Source: Pseudomonadales bacterium (GTDB lineage Bacteria > Pseudomonadota > Gammaproteobacteria > Pseudomonadales > Azotimanducaceae). From it: a stretch of DNA of 64,000 nucleotides. A program made the translations under genes and the position numbers. Below, one piece after another: positions 44,350 through 53,672 of this stretch. Within the stretch, counting starts at the first letter, position 1; each line of letters starts with the position of its first letter. A model generated the notes under the pieces. The model searched no databases and had not been told where the DNA came from. It was given only the letters and a program-made list of their open reading frames with translations. The stretch lies in NCBI GenBank assembly GCA_041395945.1, contig JAWKZN010000001.1, positions 2,480,001 through 2,544,000 on the forward strand. The letters run 5' to 3'.

Positions 44350-45666
44350 CTATGACTCTCCATCTTCGCGCTCGATGTGTGTCTGAACAGCGGCGACGAC
44401 TGCACGATCGTTGTCTAGCGTCGCATTGACGAGGTCTATCAATGCGTTAGTCGTCTCCGCATGAGCTCCGATGTAACCGGAGCGGAGAAGATCAATGAAC
44501 GCATCTTGACGGAGATAGCGACCAGCTAGCGTATCGTAGCTTATTCGAAACGCGCCCCGAGGTCCTTTGCACTCAGGATCGGCACGCAGGACATTGAAGT
44601 GATCGATCGGGATTGTGATCGAACTCCGGCCAAGTGCCGCGTCCCGCCGGACGAATTTTAGAAAATAGACCTGCGGATTGATGCGATACTCCAAGGGACC
44701 CGGAGGCATGGCGGCACTGAAGCGCTGCATGCGTGCTATCTCATCTTCCAAATCAGCATCGGGATAGTAGATCCAATCCGTCTCATCGCTATCACGAAGC
44801 GGTTCCAGCATCTTGTACTGAACCATGACAATGTTCTGCTTCGTCGCATTAAAGTAGACGAGGTCAACGCCGAGAACCTGCTCAAGGGGACGCTTGTTGG
44901 CAGTGATAACCTCCAGCCGATCGACACCATCCTCGAAGATCGCCCGACCGGTAAAATCACTCCCAATCAATTCGAACTCTGGGACAGTGCGGGCATCGTG
45001 CTCGATGACGGCATCCTCGCGAATGTTGACGCGACCAAGGGCGGTATCACCCGTCGTTTCTAGTACAGAGGCATGATTAATTCCAAACGTGCGCAAAGCG
45101 ACGCTAACCGCATCCTGTTGAATGGCGTCGTTGCTGGAATAGCGGCTAGGGGCATCCAGGTCGCCAATGGCCGCCTTCATTGCCGCGCTATTGCCTCGCC
45201 TTTCTGCGAGCTTATCGATGAGGTGTGAACTGAGCTTGGGGGAAAGCGGTACGACGGGACCGGCTTCGCTAAGTTTATTGTCCAATATCGTTGCGAGTGA
45301 TTTGTCCGAAACCAACCCGCGCAGACCTCGTTCTGTAGCCGGCGTGATCTTGTGCGCGCGCTCAATGGTAATCCGGCGCTCAAGCGTCGTGCCAGGGCCA
45401 AGCTTTTTTAGAAGCGCAAAGTACGCAACTGGTCGATCGAGATGGTCTTTGGCAAACAGGATACAGGCGGTGGGCGAATGCACGTTCCGCAGCGTCGAGC
45501 GTGACCGCGCAACTGTGAAGCGTCTCAACCCGTGATAAGAATTCTCAAGGTCGTACCATTCGTCTCCGCTGAATCGCAGGACCAGAAGGGGTTTGCGCTC
45601 CACCAACGAGCGAAGTGTCTGGAGCCAATCTTTCTCCTCCGTGTCTGTTTTCGGTGCGTGCGCCAT
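44350..45666 (-). CDS. PD-(D/E)XK-like nuclease candidate of a defence operon
   Basis: 438 residues, family not recognised. Residues 262-285 carry a nuclease-like pattern: E262, then GVDLVYF with D268, a beta turn, and MVQYK with Q283 and K285. This resembles the D...(E/Q)xK core of Mrr-type and other PD-(D/E)XK enzymes. The N-terminal half is mixed alpha/beta with many basic residues; the C-terminal part is helical. GAGG ribosome site. It starts 9 bp after the Cys-rich 74-aa gene. Nuclease assignment is inference from the motif and the neighbours. Confidence 0.55.
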   Translation of the reverse strand: MAHAPKTDTEEKDWLQTLRSLVERKPLLVLRFSGDEWYDLENSYHGLRRFTVARSRSTLRNVHSPTACILFAKDHLDRPVAYFALLKKLGPGTTLERRITIERAHKITPATERGLRGLVSDKSLATILDNKLSEAGPVVPLSPKLSSHLIDKLAERRGNSAAMKAAIGDLDAPSRYSSNDAIQQDAVSVALRTFGINHASVLETTGDTALGRVNIREDAVIEHDARTVPEFELIGSDFTGRAIFEDGVDRLEVITANKRPLEQVLGVDLVYFNATKQNIVMVQYKMLEPLRDSDETDWIYYPDADLEDEIARMQRFSAAMPPGPLEYRINPQVYFLKFVRRDAALGRSSITIPIDHFNVLRADPECKGPRGAFRISYDTLAGRYLRQDAFIDLLRSGYIGAHAETTNALIDLVNATLDNDRAVVAAVQTHIEREDGES

Positions 45667-45675
45667 CGGACCTCA

Positions 45676-45900
45676 TTAGTGGGCTGAAAGCTCATTTTCG
45701 AGCTCGTCCAGACGAGCACGAGCAAGCTTTATCATTTCCAGCGCAGTTGCATGTGAATAGCAAAACCGATCGCGAGGGCTTTCATACAGGACAATGCAGG
45801 GCTCACCCCTTGGAATTTTCGCCTTGCTAAATCGGCAGGTACGTTGTCGCTGTGCGACTTCTACCTCCGTGCGCTTAACCATCTGTTTCATCTTCGGCAT
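45676..45900 (-). CDS. Small Cys-rich protein with PARP-finger-like motif (74 aa)
   Basis: 74 residues. The pattern C-(x)6-IPRGEPC-(x)n-RFCYSH resembles a PARP-type or related zinc finger (ligands probably Cys22, Cys35, Cys47 and His50), followed by a helix (LEMIKLARARLDELENEL). Its 5' end overlaps the helicase gene by 26 bp and it ends 9 bp before the nuclease-like gene, so it belongs to that operon. It may recognise damaged or modified nucleic acid ends (inference). Confidence 0.55.
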   Translation of the reverse strand: MPKMKQMVKRTEVEVAQRQRTCRFSKAKIPRGEPCIVLYESPRDRFCYSHATALEMIKLARARLDELENELSAH

Positions 45901-47737
45901 TTTTTATCTTTCCTCTAACTATCGCGGATAGCCTGTCTGCAATTTCCGGTGATGCGTTGACGGCACTCTCAAGCTGTTCGACGCTGGCCGATGTGCGCTC
46001 TCCAGCCCCGATCCCCATTACATTGTTTTGCTCGGCGCTCGCCATTCTGATGAGGATCTCTGTGTTGTGATTGCCCTGGAAATGTCGAAGTAGATCGCGG
46101 CCCTGATGGCGTATCCCCAGACGGTTGATCACAGTGTCGGCAATAGCACGTGCTTCCTGAGCAAGCCTTCCCTTTAGTGCCTCGCGTCGTTCCTGAGGCT
46201 GAATGATGGGATTAAACGCCTCAACTCTTCCTTCCTGCTCGGCGGTTACCAGCCGCGCGCGCACGATGTCTTCAGTCAATCCGAACTCGCTAGGCTCAAA
46301 GCCTTTATCTCTGATCGTTTGGAAAAGATCCCCAATAAGGACGTCGTCGATCTTCTTTAGGTAACCTTTTTTCTGATAGCTTTCTACAACTTCGTTGAGA
46401 ACTCTCATAAACGGACGGAGAGTCATTCTCGGGGTCGCCTCGCCGTCTCCTTCGACTTCCAGTTCCCCTTGTAAATACTCATGGAAGAACTGCTGGTCGT
46501 CTTTGTCGAAGTTCGTGAAATCGGCCCACCATCGATCGTCATTCAATCCGACATGCGAGACTAGGTAGACGCGATTTGCATCCGAATACGGCGTCTCAGG
46601 GGCGGACAGGCGAAGAATTCGGCCAACAAACTGAACGTAAGGCGAAAGGCTGCGATATGGACGGAATACCGCGGCTACCGAGAGCGTCGGAAGGTCGTAC
46701 CCCTCTCCCAGAATGTTTACCTGAACCACAACGTCGGTTAACCCACTACGCAATGATGCCTCGATCCGCTCACGCTCTTCCTTGGCTAGGTTGCTATGAA
46801 GTACCTCAACACGCAGCCCCTGCTCCTTGTACAGCGCAGCAACCTGAGTCGCGTGACGGATTGAACAGGCAACAGCGATGAGCTGCCGTGGCGTGCCCAG
46901 ACTGCGGACATGATGTAGCTGCCGGACCGATGCGTTTACGACACTCCGGTTGCACTCTTCAGAGAGTGCAATTCCTCGACTGAACCAGTCCTTTTCACGC
47001 AACTCAAGAACCTCATCAAGACTTATGGTCTTAGTCTCGCCTTTGGCGGTGAAGGTAATTTCTGTGGGTTGAACAAACAGTGCGTCGATCTGAGAGATGA
47101 ATCCGAGGATCATTGAGCGGGCGTACCCGAAGCGATAGACACGCTCACCGGACACGACTTGCCCGTCAGAGCGCATGGGCGTGGCCGTAAAGGAAACCAC
47201 CTTCGCATCCGCGAAGTAGTCGAACAGGCGCTTCCACGTTTCGGCAACATTGTGGTGTCCCTCGTCAACCAGAATCATGTCGAAGTAGTCTGCGGGGAAC
47301 GCTTCATACCATTTGTTCTTCGCCCCGGAGAACTGCTGGATGTTCGCGACAACCACATGGGCAGCATCGCAATCATGCAGGTTAGCCCCGGTCTTCAGTT
47401 CCGAAAGGAACGGTCCATCTTTCGGTGTAAAGACGCCACGCTTGGTGAAAAAGCAGTTCGGATCGCTGATATTGAGCTCCCGTCGTATGTTGTCTCGGAT
47501 CGTCAGATTTGGCGCAATGATGAGCACACGTCCCTTGGCAATCGCAAAAGGAGCAATCCCCATGAGCCCCGTTTTCCCGCAACCAACCGGGAGCTGGACA
47601 TAACAGGGCTCCTTGCTTCCGGAGAAATGGTCGCGGATTGCAAGATATCCATCGATCTGTGGCTCGCGGAGATTTGGGTTGCGCCAGATCTCAACCTTCG
47701 TATCCGTGAAGAACTTTTCAATCTCTGCGTTATCCAT
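45875..47737 (-). CDS. SF2 DEAD/DEAH-type helicase of a defence operon
   Basis: 620 residues. Walker A at 51-56 (VGCGKT), Walker B DEGHH (158-162), motif III SFTATP (182-187) and motif VI QFVGRILR (369-376). The order is that of type III restriction/UvrB-like SF2 motors. The C-terminal about 200 residues (from 420) are helical and unassigned. No nuclease motif was seen in the protein itself. It overlaps the Shedu-like gene by 8 bp and the Cys-rich gene by 26 bp. It probably senses or translocates on foreign DNA for the partner nucleases (inference). Confidence 0.82.
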   Translation of the reverse strand: MDNAEIEKFFTDTKVEIWRNPNLREPQIDGYLAIRDHFSGSKEPCYVQLPVGCGKTGLMGIAPFAIAKGRVLIIAPNLTIRDNIRRELNISDPNCFFTKRGVFTPKDGPFLSELKTGANLHDCDAAHVVVANIQQFSGAKNKWYEAFPADYFDMILVDEGHHNVAETWKRLFDYFADAKVVSFTATPMRSDGQVVSGERVYRFGYARSMILGFISQIDALFVQPTEITFTAKGETKTISLDEVLELREKDWFSRGIALSEECNRSVVNASVRQLHHVRSLGTPRQLIAVACSIRHATQVAALYKEQGLRVEVLHSNLAKEERERIEASLRSGLTDVVVQVNILGEGYDLPTLSVAAVFRPYRSLSPYVQFVGRILRLSAPETPYSDANRVYLVSHVGLNDDRWWADFTNFDKDDQQFFHEYLQGELEVEGDGEATPRMTLRPFMRVLNEVVESYQKKGYLKKIDDVLIGDLFQTIRDKGFEPSEFGLTEDIVRARLVTAEQEGRVEAFNPIIQPQERREALKGRLAQEARAIADTVINRLGIRHQGRDLLRHFQGNHNTEILIRMASAEQNNVMGIGAGERTSASVEQLESAVNASPEIADRLSAIVRGKIKNAEDETDG

Positions 47738-48329
47738 CGTTGACTCCTATGTAAGAAGCGCCACGCCCAATGTGGTCACGCAGGCGGTCATATGTCATAA
47801 CAAAAGTGTTTTCGTTGGACAGCGCCCGGTAGGTTTTAACCTGCTTTGGATCAAGAACAGCACGCCGACCAATGACCACATATGCGGGAATGGTCGCCTC
47901 TATATCCTTAAGGCCGAGTTCACCACGGGCATAGGCAACATTGTCTGTCAGCCACGTTCGCCAGTCCCGAACCTGTTTCAGCGCTTCCGCTAGTTTGGCT
48001 GCTGGCATTCCTGCTTGCGTCAGGGCTTTCTTATTCGGGCTTTCGAGCTCAATCATGGCCCACCTGAAACCCTCTGAGGTTCGAGACGCCAACAGAAAGT
48101 CCGGGATCAATTCGGAACCAAACCGTGGGCGATCAAGGCACCAGTAGTCACTGCCCGGCGGCGCAAGAGGACCAAGCAAGCTTTTGTGTTCAGCGAGGAA
48201 TATCTGAAGCGGACGTTCGTCGGGTGCATCTGAAAGAACCTGATCAAACTCTTCCAGGACCTGTGACGCGGGCTCACGGTCGACAGTGACCTGCCGTTCG
48301 TCCCATTTTTCAAGCTTTTCAGCCTTCAT
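47730..48329 (-). CDS. Shedu-like (DUF4263) nuclease-domain protein
   Basis: 199 residues; GGAGG site eight bases before the ATG. The core GSELIPDFLL (E73, D77), AMIELESP (E94, E96) and AAKLAEALKQVRDWRTWLTDN (Q119) matches the Shedu/DUF4263 domain, a PD-(D/E)XK relative found in antiphage proteins. Classical SduA proteins are about 380-400 residues and act alone; this one is short and heads a four-gene overlapping series with a helicase. That suggests a multi-subunit system using a Shedu-type domain. Confidence 0.75.
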   Translation of the reverse strand: MKAEKLEKWDERQVTVDREPASQVLEEFDQVLSDAPDERPLQIFLAEHKSLLGPLAPPGSDYWCLDRPRFGSELIPDFLLASRTSEGFRWAMIELESPNKKALTQAGMPAAKLAEALKQVRDWRTWLTDNVAYARGELGLKDIEATIPAYVVIGRRAVLDPKQVKTYRALSNENTFVMTYDRLRDHIGRGASYIGVNDG

Positions 48330-48395
48330 CGAATACGCCTCCCCAGCAGCAGGTTTGGCAGGTGTTCCGGGTGTGAGTCAACAAAAAATGGGCTC

Positions 48396-49124
48396 TCACT
48401 CATTGAGTATCATCTCCGCCATGCCATCTAGGCGCGCTTTCACAGGCTCCCATCCCGGCATGATCTCCCTTAGCAGTCGGTAGTAGCGCTTGGAGTGGTT
48501 GTGCTCTTTGAGATGACAAAGCTCGTGCGTAATGACGTAGTCGACGCACTCACGCGGAGCTTTAACCAGATGCGGATTGAGGATCACAGTCCCATTCGGC
48601 GAGCAGCTTCCCCACTGCCGGCGCATTGATAGCAGCCGTACAGGCGGTTTGTCTTTGAGCCAGCTCACGCGGTCTGCAATCGCATCCAGCCGACGCTCAA
48701 ACACTACCTCGGCACGCGTTCTGTACCACTTACCCAAGGCTCGTTTGACAGCGTTAGCATCGTGCGCAGGAGTCTCGACGAAGATACGACCCCGCAGCAT
48801 CCGGACCTGCGCACCCGCGCCGTTCGAATCGGCGACTTTTAGCTGGTAGCGCTTGCCGAGATAGAAGTGGCTCTCGCCGCTGACGTAAGTGCGCGGCAAT
48901 ACATGTGCGCGCTGACAGCGTGCTTGCTCCACGCGTGAAATTATCCAGCGTGCACGCTTGAGCACTGCACGGTAGATCCGGTCTTCATCTTCGCCTTCCG
49001 GCGCGTCAACCTGAACCGACGCATCGGGATGAACGTGTATCGCGATCTTCCCGGATCGCTCGGGCGTATGACAGATCTCATAAGCAATTGAGTTGCCGCC
49101 GTATGTGAAGCTACCGCGCGCCAT
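48396..49124 (-). CDS. YgjP-like (M48/DUF45) metallopeptidase
   Basis: 242 residues. The zinc motif HELCHLKEHNH (HELCH at 200-204 with His210 as third ligand) is preceded by RRQWGSCSPNGTVILNPHLVKAP, both typical of the YgjP/DUF45 family. Its start overlaps the hsdR stop (TGATG) with GGGGAG upstream; a GTG one codon earlier is less likely. Members of this family are often encoded at the 3' end of type I restriction loci. The substrate is unknown; turnover of HsdR or other restriction subunits has been suggested by analogy (inference). Confidence 0.88.
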   Translation of the reverse strand: MARGSFTYGGNSIAYEICHTPERSGKIAIHVHPDASVQVDAPEGEDEDRIYRAVLKRARWIISRVEQARCQRAHVLPRTYVSGESHFYLGKRYQLKVADSNGAGAQVRMLRGRIFVETPAHDANAVKRALGKWYRTRAEVVFERRLDAIADRVSWLKDKPPVRLLSMRRQWGSCSPNGTVILNPHLVKAPRECVDYVITHELCHLKEHNHSKRYYRLLREIMPGWEPVKARLDGMAEMILNE

Positions 49125-52100
49125 CACACAAGCTCCCCACGGGACAGACCGACCCGCGTAATCTTAAGGACGCGCTCGATGACTTCCTTTGCGCTTTCCA
49201 GACCAATGTGCTCGAACAATCTCGGCAGAAGGGCCTTGCGGATCGCCGCCTCAATGTTCTGCGGGCTGAGAGAATGCTCGGCAACCGCCGCCTTCACTGT
49301 CTGATCAATAAAGAGTGCATCGTCGATGAGTGCCTGATGCTCACTTTCTTTCAGTTCCGCGACAGCCCCGTTGCCAAGCACGAGCTTGAATGCTCCGTAG
49401 TAGGCTTTCGCATGCTTACTGTCTTTAAGCGCAGTAGGAACGTCGTCAAGTTCGCGCGCCGCGACCTTCTGCTCAAACTCCTCAAACAGGATGTACTGCT
49501 TGTAGGGATGATCGAAGAGCGCTTCGGCTTCGGCAATGGCTTGCTTCAAAAGCTCTGAGAATACGACCTGGGCATAGGGGTCATCGGCGAGATCTTGTTC
49601 GATCGTTTTTTTGACCCGACTTTTGATGATGTCGGTTTCATTACGGGTTTTCTCTTCACTCCACTCTTTCGGGTCTTGCGCTTTTCCGAGGTCGCCAACG
49701 GCGATCACGCCTTCTGGCTCGGAGATCCCGGACCCGACGACGTGTTTATCGACCAGCTTTCTGACCTGCTCTTCATAGGCGCTGTAATCAACGGTCTCCT
49801 GCGCGTCCTGCTTGGCAATCTTGCGCAGGTCGGTGAACCAGCGAAGGTCCTTCTTATAGCGGGTGATCTGTTCCTCACTGAAGGTGCTGTCTTCGAAGAA
49901 ACTTCGCGAAGATAGCGCGACCGATAAGCACATGCCGTACTGCGTCAGGGCTTCATAGAAGTCCTCGCGGAAGCTCTGACGTGCATCAAAGCTTTGTCCG
50001 TTCTCGTCCTCCTGCCAGAGCGGGACGAGGAGTTGCCTATACTGCTCTCGGTCCTGCTTGTTCTTCACCGAAGAAAACAGACCCCAGAGTTTTTCATGCA
50101 GAGTAGGCAGCTTCTTGTACTCATTGCTAACCGCCTGGTAGAGCCCGTCGATGTCATCAAGGTCGTAGCCGCCCTGGGTCTTGCTCGCAAGATCCTGGTA
50201 CTCCGCAATCGCGGTGTCGAGCTCTTTGAGGATGCCGCGATAGTCGATAAGCAGGCCGAACTTCTTGGCATCATGTAGGCGGTTTACCCGTGCAATGGCC
50301 TGAATGAGATTGTGCTGCTTAAGCGGCTTATCGATGTAAAGAACCGCATTCCGTGGCTCATCAAAACCGGTCAAGAGCTTGTCTACCACAATCAGCAGAT
50401 CGGGCGGTCCAGGTGTCGAGAAGTCTTCGATGACATCGCGCTCATATTGCTCCACGTCACCTTGAACGTTGTCCTTCCACCATTGCTGGATTTCAGGCAG
50501 CTCAGTTTCATCTACATCACTATGGCCTTCACGGGTATCCGGCGGAGAGATCACGACCGCACTCGTGACGAGGCCGGTCTCATCCAAGTGCTTCTTGTAG
50601 CGGATCGCTGCGCGTTTGCTATCTGTAGCAATTTGCCCTTTAAGTCCCTGGCCTAGCTTCTTGATGTTCTCGCTGAAGTGAACGGCGATGTCCCAGGCAA
50701 TCAGTTCAATGCGGTTTCCACTTCCGTAAACAGGACCCTTCTTGCCCCATTTTTGTTTGAGGTCGCTCTTTTGCTCCTCAGAGAGACCCGACGTGATCTT
50801 TTCGAACCAGTTGTCGATGGCTTTCTCATTGACCTCAAGTTCGGGTTTGCGCTCTTCGTAGAGCAAAGGCGTTACCGTTCCGTCCTCAATAGCACGCTGC
50901 ATCGTGTAGGCGTGAACGATCGGACCGAACTTGCTTGCGGTTTTTTCGTTCTTGAGGAGCGGGGTACCTGTAAAGGCAATGTAGGCGGCATTCGGGAGCG
51001 CCTTGCGCATACGCTCATGACCCTCACCGCCGTGGGAGCGGTGGCCTTCATCTACAAGAACGATCAGGTTCTCAGATGGGTTATAGCAACCTTTTTGCTT
51101 GGACGCTGTCAGGAACTTATCGATGATCGTGAAGATAATTCGCTCCTTGCCCTGTCCTATGCGCTTCGCTAGATCACGGCCCGATGTCGCCTTAGACCGC
51201 TCGCCTTCCTTGCGAGACGCAACCGCACTGCCAAAAGCGCCACTAGAGAGAAACGTCTTTGAAAGCTGCTTCTCCAGATCGACGCGGTCGGTCACCACGA
51301 CCATCCGGCACTCTTTAAGTTTCTCGTGCAGCAAGAGCGCCTTGCACAGAAAGACCATCGTGAAGGATTTGCCTGAGCCGGTGGTGTGCCAAATGACACC
51401 GCCCTCGCGGCCGCCACCCTTCTTCTTGGTCTGCAATCGATCAATTAGCGCTTTAATGCCGAAGACCTGCTGGTAGCGGGCCGCGACCTTGCCGATCTTC
51501 TGATCAAACAGAATGAAAAAACGTACAAACTCAAGAAAGCGCTCGGGTGAGAGCAGGCTGATGAGCATCCGGTCCTGTTCGCAGGGAAGCCGCTCACCAG
51601 ACCAGAGCTCTTCGAAGAATGATCGAACCTTGGCCGGTCTGCCGGCGAAAACTGCGTCCTTGAAGGCCCCATCAATCAGTCGGTTAACAATCTCATGGAA
51701 ATGAGATTCATCGAACTCTTCATCACGCCAGTTCGCCCAAAACTTCTTCGGCGTGCGTGTCGTGCCGTAACGCGCATCGGTGCCGCTGATCGCGAACAAA
51801 AGCTGCGAGTAAGCAAAGAGCTTCGGAATCTCATCGTTCTTCTGGTTGCGGATGTTCTGAGATATACCCTCGTCGATCATCGATTTGTTCGGGTTCCCAG
51901 AAACTGGACGCTTCGCTTCGACCACCACAAGCGGCAAGCCATTTACATAGCAGACTAAGTCCGGTCGCCGGGTATGCGTCCCGCCCGAAGACAGCACCTC
52001 AAGCTCTTCGGTAACGATAAAGCTGTTGTTACTGACATCGTTCCAATCGATGATCGGAATCGTTGGCGAATGTTTCTTGCCATCGATGAACTCGGTGACC

Positions 52101-52417
52101 GTGACGCCTAAAGTAATCTTGTTGTACAGCGCCTCATTGGCCGACCCCAGCCCCTCATGCAGTGGAACGGACGAAAGCTCGCGCACAATCTGATCGATCG
52201 CATTTGTCGACAGAGGATAGCTCCTGCCCTTGTATTCGAACCGACGCTTGCGCAACTCTTCAACCAATACACCCGGCAGGATCACTTCCTGGTTGCTACC
52301 ACGTGCCTCAAGGCAATCAGCGGCAGACATATAGGTCCAGCCCAAAGCATTCAAGAGCTCAAGCGCCGGAATCTGCGCGCTCGACTCTTCCTTCGACTCC
52401 GGAGGAACCTCAGCCAT
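49124..52417 (-). CDS. hsdR: Type I restriction enzyme, HsdR motor/nuclease subunit
   Basis: 1097 residues from ATG 52417 (start chosen behind GGGAG; in-frame starts up to 14 codons earlier lie deeper in hsdS). The N-terminal nuclease domain has RRPDLVCYVNGLPLVVVEAKRP (D...ExK). The helicase motor has HTTGSGKSFTM (Walker A), VDEGHRS and FTGTPLL, and an ARVNRL motif VI. The C-terminal part is the helical scaffold for binding HsdM/S. Together with HsdM and HsdS it cuts unmodified DNA after translocation. It overlaps hsdS by 8 bp. Confidence 0.96.
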   Translation of the reverse strand: MAEVPPESKEESSAQIPALELLNALGWTYMSAADCLEARGSNQEVILPGVLVEELRKRRFEYKGRSYPLSTNAIDQIVRELSSVPLHEGLGSANEALYNKITLGVTVTEFIDGKKHSPTIPIIDWNDVSNNSFIVTEELEVLSSGGTHTRRPDLVCYVNGLPLVVVEAKRPVSGNPNKSMIDEGISQNIRNQKNDEIPKLFAYSQLLFAISGTDARYGTTRTPKKFWANWRDEEFDESHFHEIVNRLIDGAFKDAVFAGRPAKVRSFFEELWSGERLPCEQDRMLISLLSPERFLEFVRFFILFDQKIGKVAARYQQVFGIKALIDRLQTKKKGGGREGGVIWHTTGSGKSFTMVFLCKALLLHEKLKECRMVVVTDRVDLEKQLSKTFLSSGAFGSAVASRKEGERSKATSGRDLAKRIGQGKERIIFTIIDKFLTASKQKGCYNPSENLIVLVDEGHRSHGGEGHERMRKALPNAAYIAFTGTPLLKNEKTASKFGPIVHAYTMQRAIEDGTVTPLLYEERKPELEVNEKAIDNWFEKITSGLSEEQKSDLKQKWGKKGPVYGSGNRIELIAWDIAVHFSENIKKLGQGLKGQIATDSKRAAIRYKKHLDETGLVTSAVVISPPDTREGHSDVDETELPEIQQWWKDNVQGDVEQYERDVIEDFSTPGPPDLLIVVDKLLTGFDEPRNAVLYIDKPLKQHNLIQAIARVNRLHDAKKFGLLIDYRGILKELDTAIAEYQDLASKTQGGYDLDDIDGLYQAVSNEYKKLPTLHEKLWGLFSSVKNKQDREQYRQLLVPLWQEDENGQSFDARQSFREDFYEALTQYGMCLSVALSSRSFFEDSTFSEEQITRYKKDLRWFTDLRKIAKQDAQETVDYSAYEEQVRKLVDKHVVGSGISEPEGVIAVGDLGKAQDPKEWSEEKTRNETDIIKSRVKKTIEQDLADDPYAQVVFSELLKQAIAEAEALFDHPYKQYILFEEFEQKVAARELDDVPTALKDSKHAKAYYGAFKLVLGNGAVAELKESEHQALIDDALFIDQTVKAAVAEHSLSPQNIEAAIRKALLPRLFEHIGLESAKEVIERVLKITRVGLSRGELV

Positions 52418-53672
52418 GACCCGATGCTCCCTGGACGATCTCATCGACATCTCTATCAACCTTCACGCGCCGCTTGCCGGTGAGGAGTTGCTGCATGAGA
52501 GCTTTCTTTTCCTGAACGAGACAGAAATGCTGTTCTTTGAGCACGCGGACTTCTCGATCTTGCGTATCTAGAACTGCAGCAATATCGGCTTGTTCTTTAT
52601 GAGATATGTCGGGAAACTCGATATCTCCTACGATCGTCGTGTTGAGATTCTTCTGAGTTCCGGGTTGGCCACTGTTAACAAGCCGCTCAGAATAGAATGC
52701 GAGATAGTGATAGAGAAACGATGTATTCAGCTGTTCGTCCAAACTGCGAAACACCACGAACCCATCATGTATGCAAACGGGAACGCCTACGACTTTCGGA
52801 ACGCCTATAGTTGCGCAAATCGACATTATCAGTTCACCAGGATCGACTGCTACGCTCTTGCCAACTCCAAGGTCGGAGAGATACTGCTCAGTTGCTTCCA
52901 GATGCTCGGTTTGGGACGCCGTGACGTCAGAAATTCGAACCCAACCGCGACCTGCTTCAGCAAACCATTTCGGATCGGATATCGGTCTTGGAGACGCTCC
53001 TCGCCTAACGGTACAAAGCGTCTTCAGTTTGACGAATTCAGGAGGACGCCCTTGATACTTCGCGAACCGATCTCTACCGAGTAGCAACCGCCGCATCAAC
53101 GCCCTCTTCTCGCACTCGCTGTTTTCGATCAAACGTTCAACCGCTTCAATTGCGCGATCCCAGCTTGAAAGGATCTCGTCGAGCTTCTCCTGCTCCAATA
53201 GTGGAGGAAGCATGAGGCGTATAGCCCGGAGTGTCGGCAGATTTAGTCCAGCTTTTGCGCCAGAGTCATTCATTCGATTGATCTGGACGTTCATAGGGTA
53301 TGAGGACAGCAGGTAAGCAACAAAGCGCGGACACGCCTTGGCCGAATCAATCCGAATAAGCGCGGTGTGCTGGTTGATATATGCCTCACCGATTCCCTCC
53401 GGGACAATTCCGATCTTCCCCAGTTCTGCAGTGATTGAGATAAGAATGTCATCCGGCCGCAGCTGAGTACGCTTGCCATCCCCTGACGACGAATTTACTG
53501 CGACATATTTCAAGTCGGACAGGTCCAAGTGGATTCCACTTCGTCGAAGGTTAGTCATGCGAATAAACTTCGCACCGCGTTCGGAGTAGTACTGAGCCCA
53601 ATCGCGAGAACCACTGGTTATGGCCTTGGATACGGTACCCAAGGTCGTCTCTTTCCAACCCTCAGGAACCAT
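52410..53672 (-). CDS. hsdS: Type I restriction enzyme specificity subunit HsdS
   Basis: 420 residues with two target-recognition domains, each followed by a conserved helix (LPPLLEQEKLDEILSSWDRAIEAVERL at about 165-190; ISHKEQADIAAVLDTQDREV near 375). It sets the DNA sequence recognised by the HsdM/HsdR complex. It overlaps hsdM by 11 bp and hsdR by 8 bp; GGAG ribosome site. Normal length. Confidence 0.93.
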   Translation of the reverse strand: MVPEGWKETTLGTVSKAITSGSRDWAQYYSERGAKFIRMTNLRRSGIHLDLSDLKYVAVNSSSGDGKRTQLRPDDILISITAELGKIGIVPEGIGEAYINQHTALIRIDSAKACPRFVAYLLSSYPMNVQINRMNDSGAKAGLNLPTLRAIRLMLPPLLEQEKLDEILSSWDRAIEAVERLIENSECEKRALMRRLLLGRDRFAKYQGRPPEFVKLKTLCTVRRGASPRPISDPKWFAEAGRGWVRISDVTASQTEHLEATEQYLSDLGVGKSVAVDPGELIMSICATIGVPKVVGVPVCIHDGFVVFRSLDEQLNTSFLYHYLAFYSERLVNSGQPGTQKNLNTTIVGDIEFPDISHKEQADIAAVLDTQDREVRVLKEQHFCLVQEKKALMQQLLTGKRRVKVDRDVDEIVQGASGHG

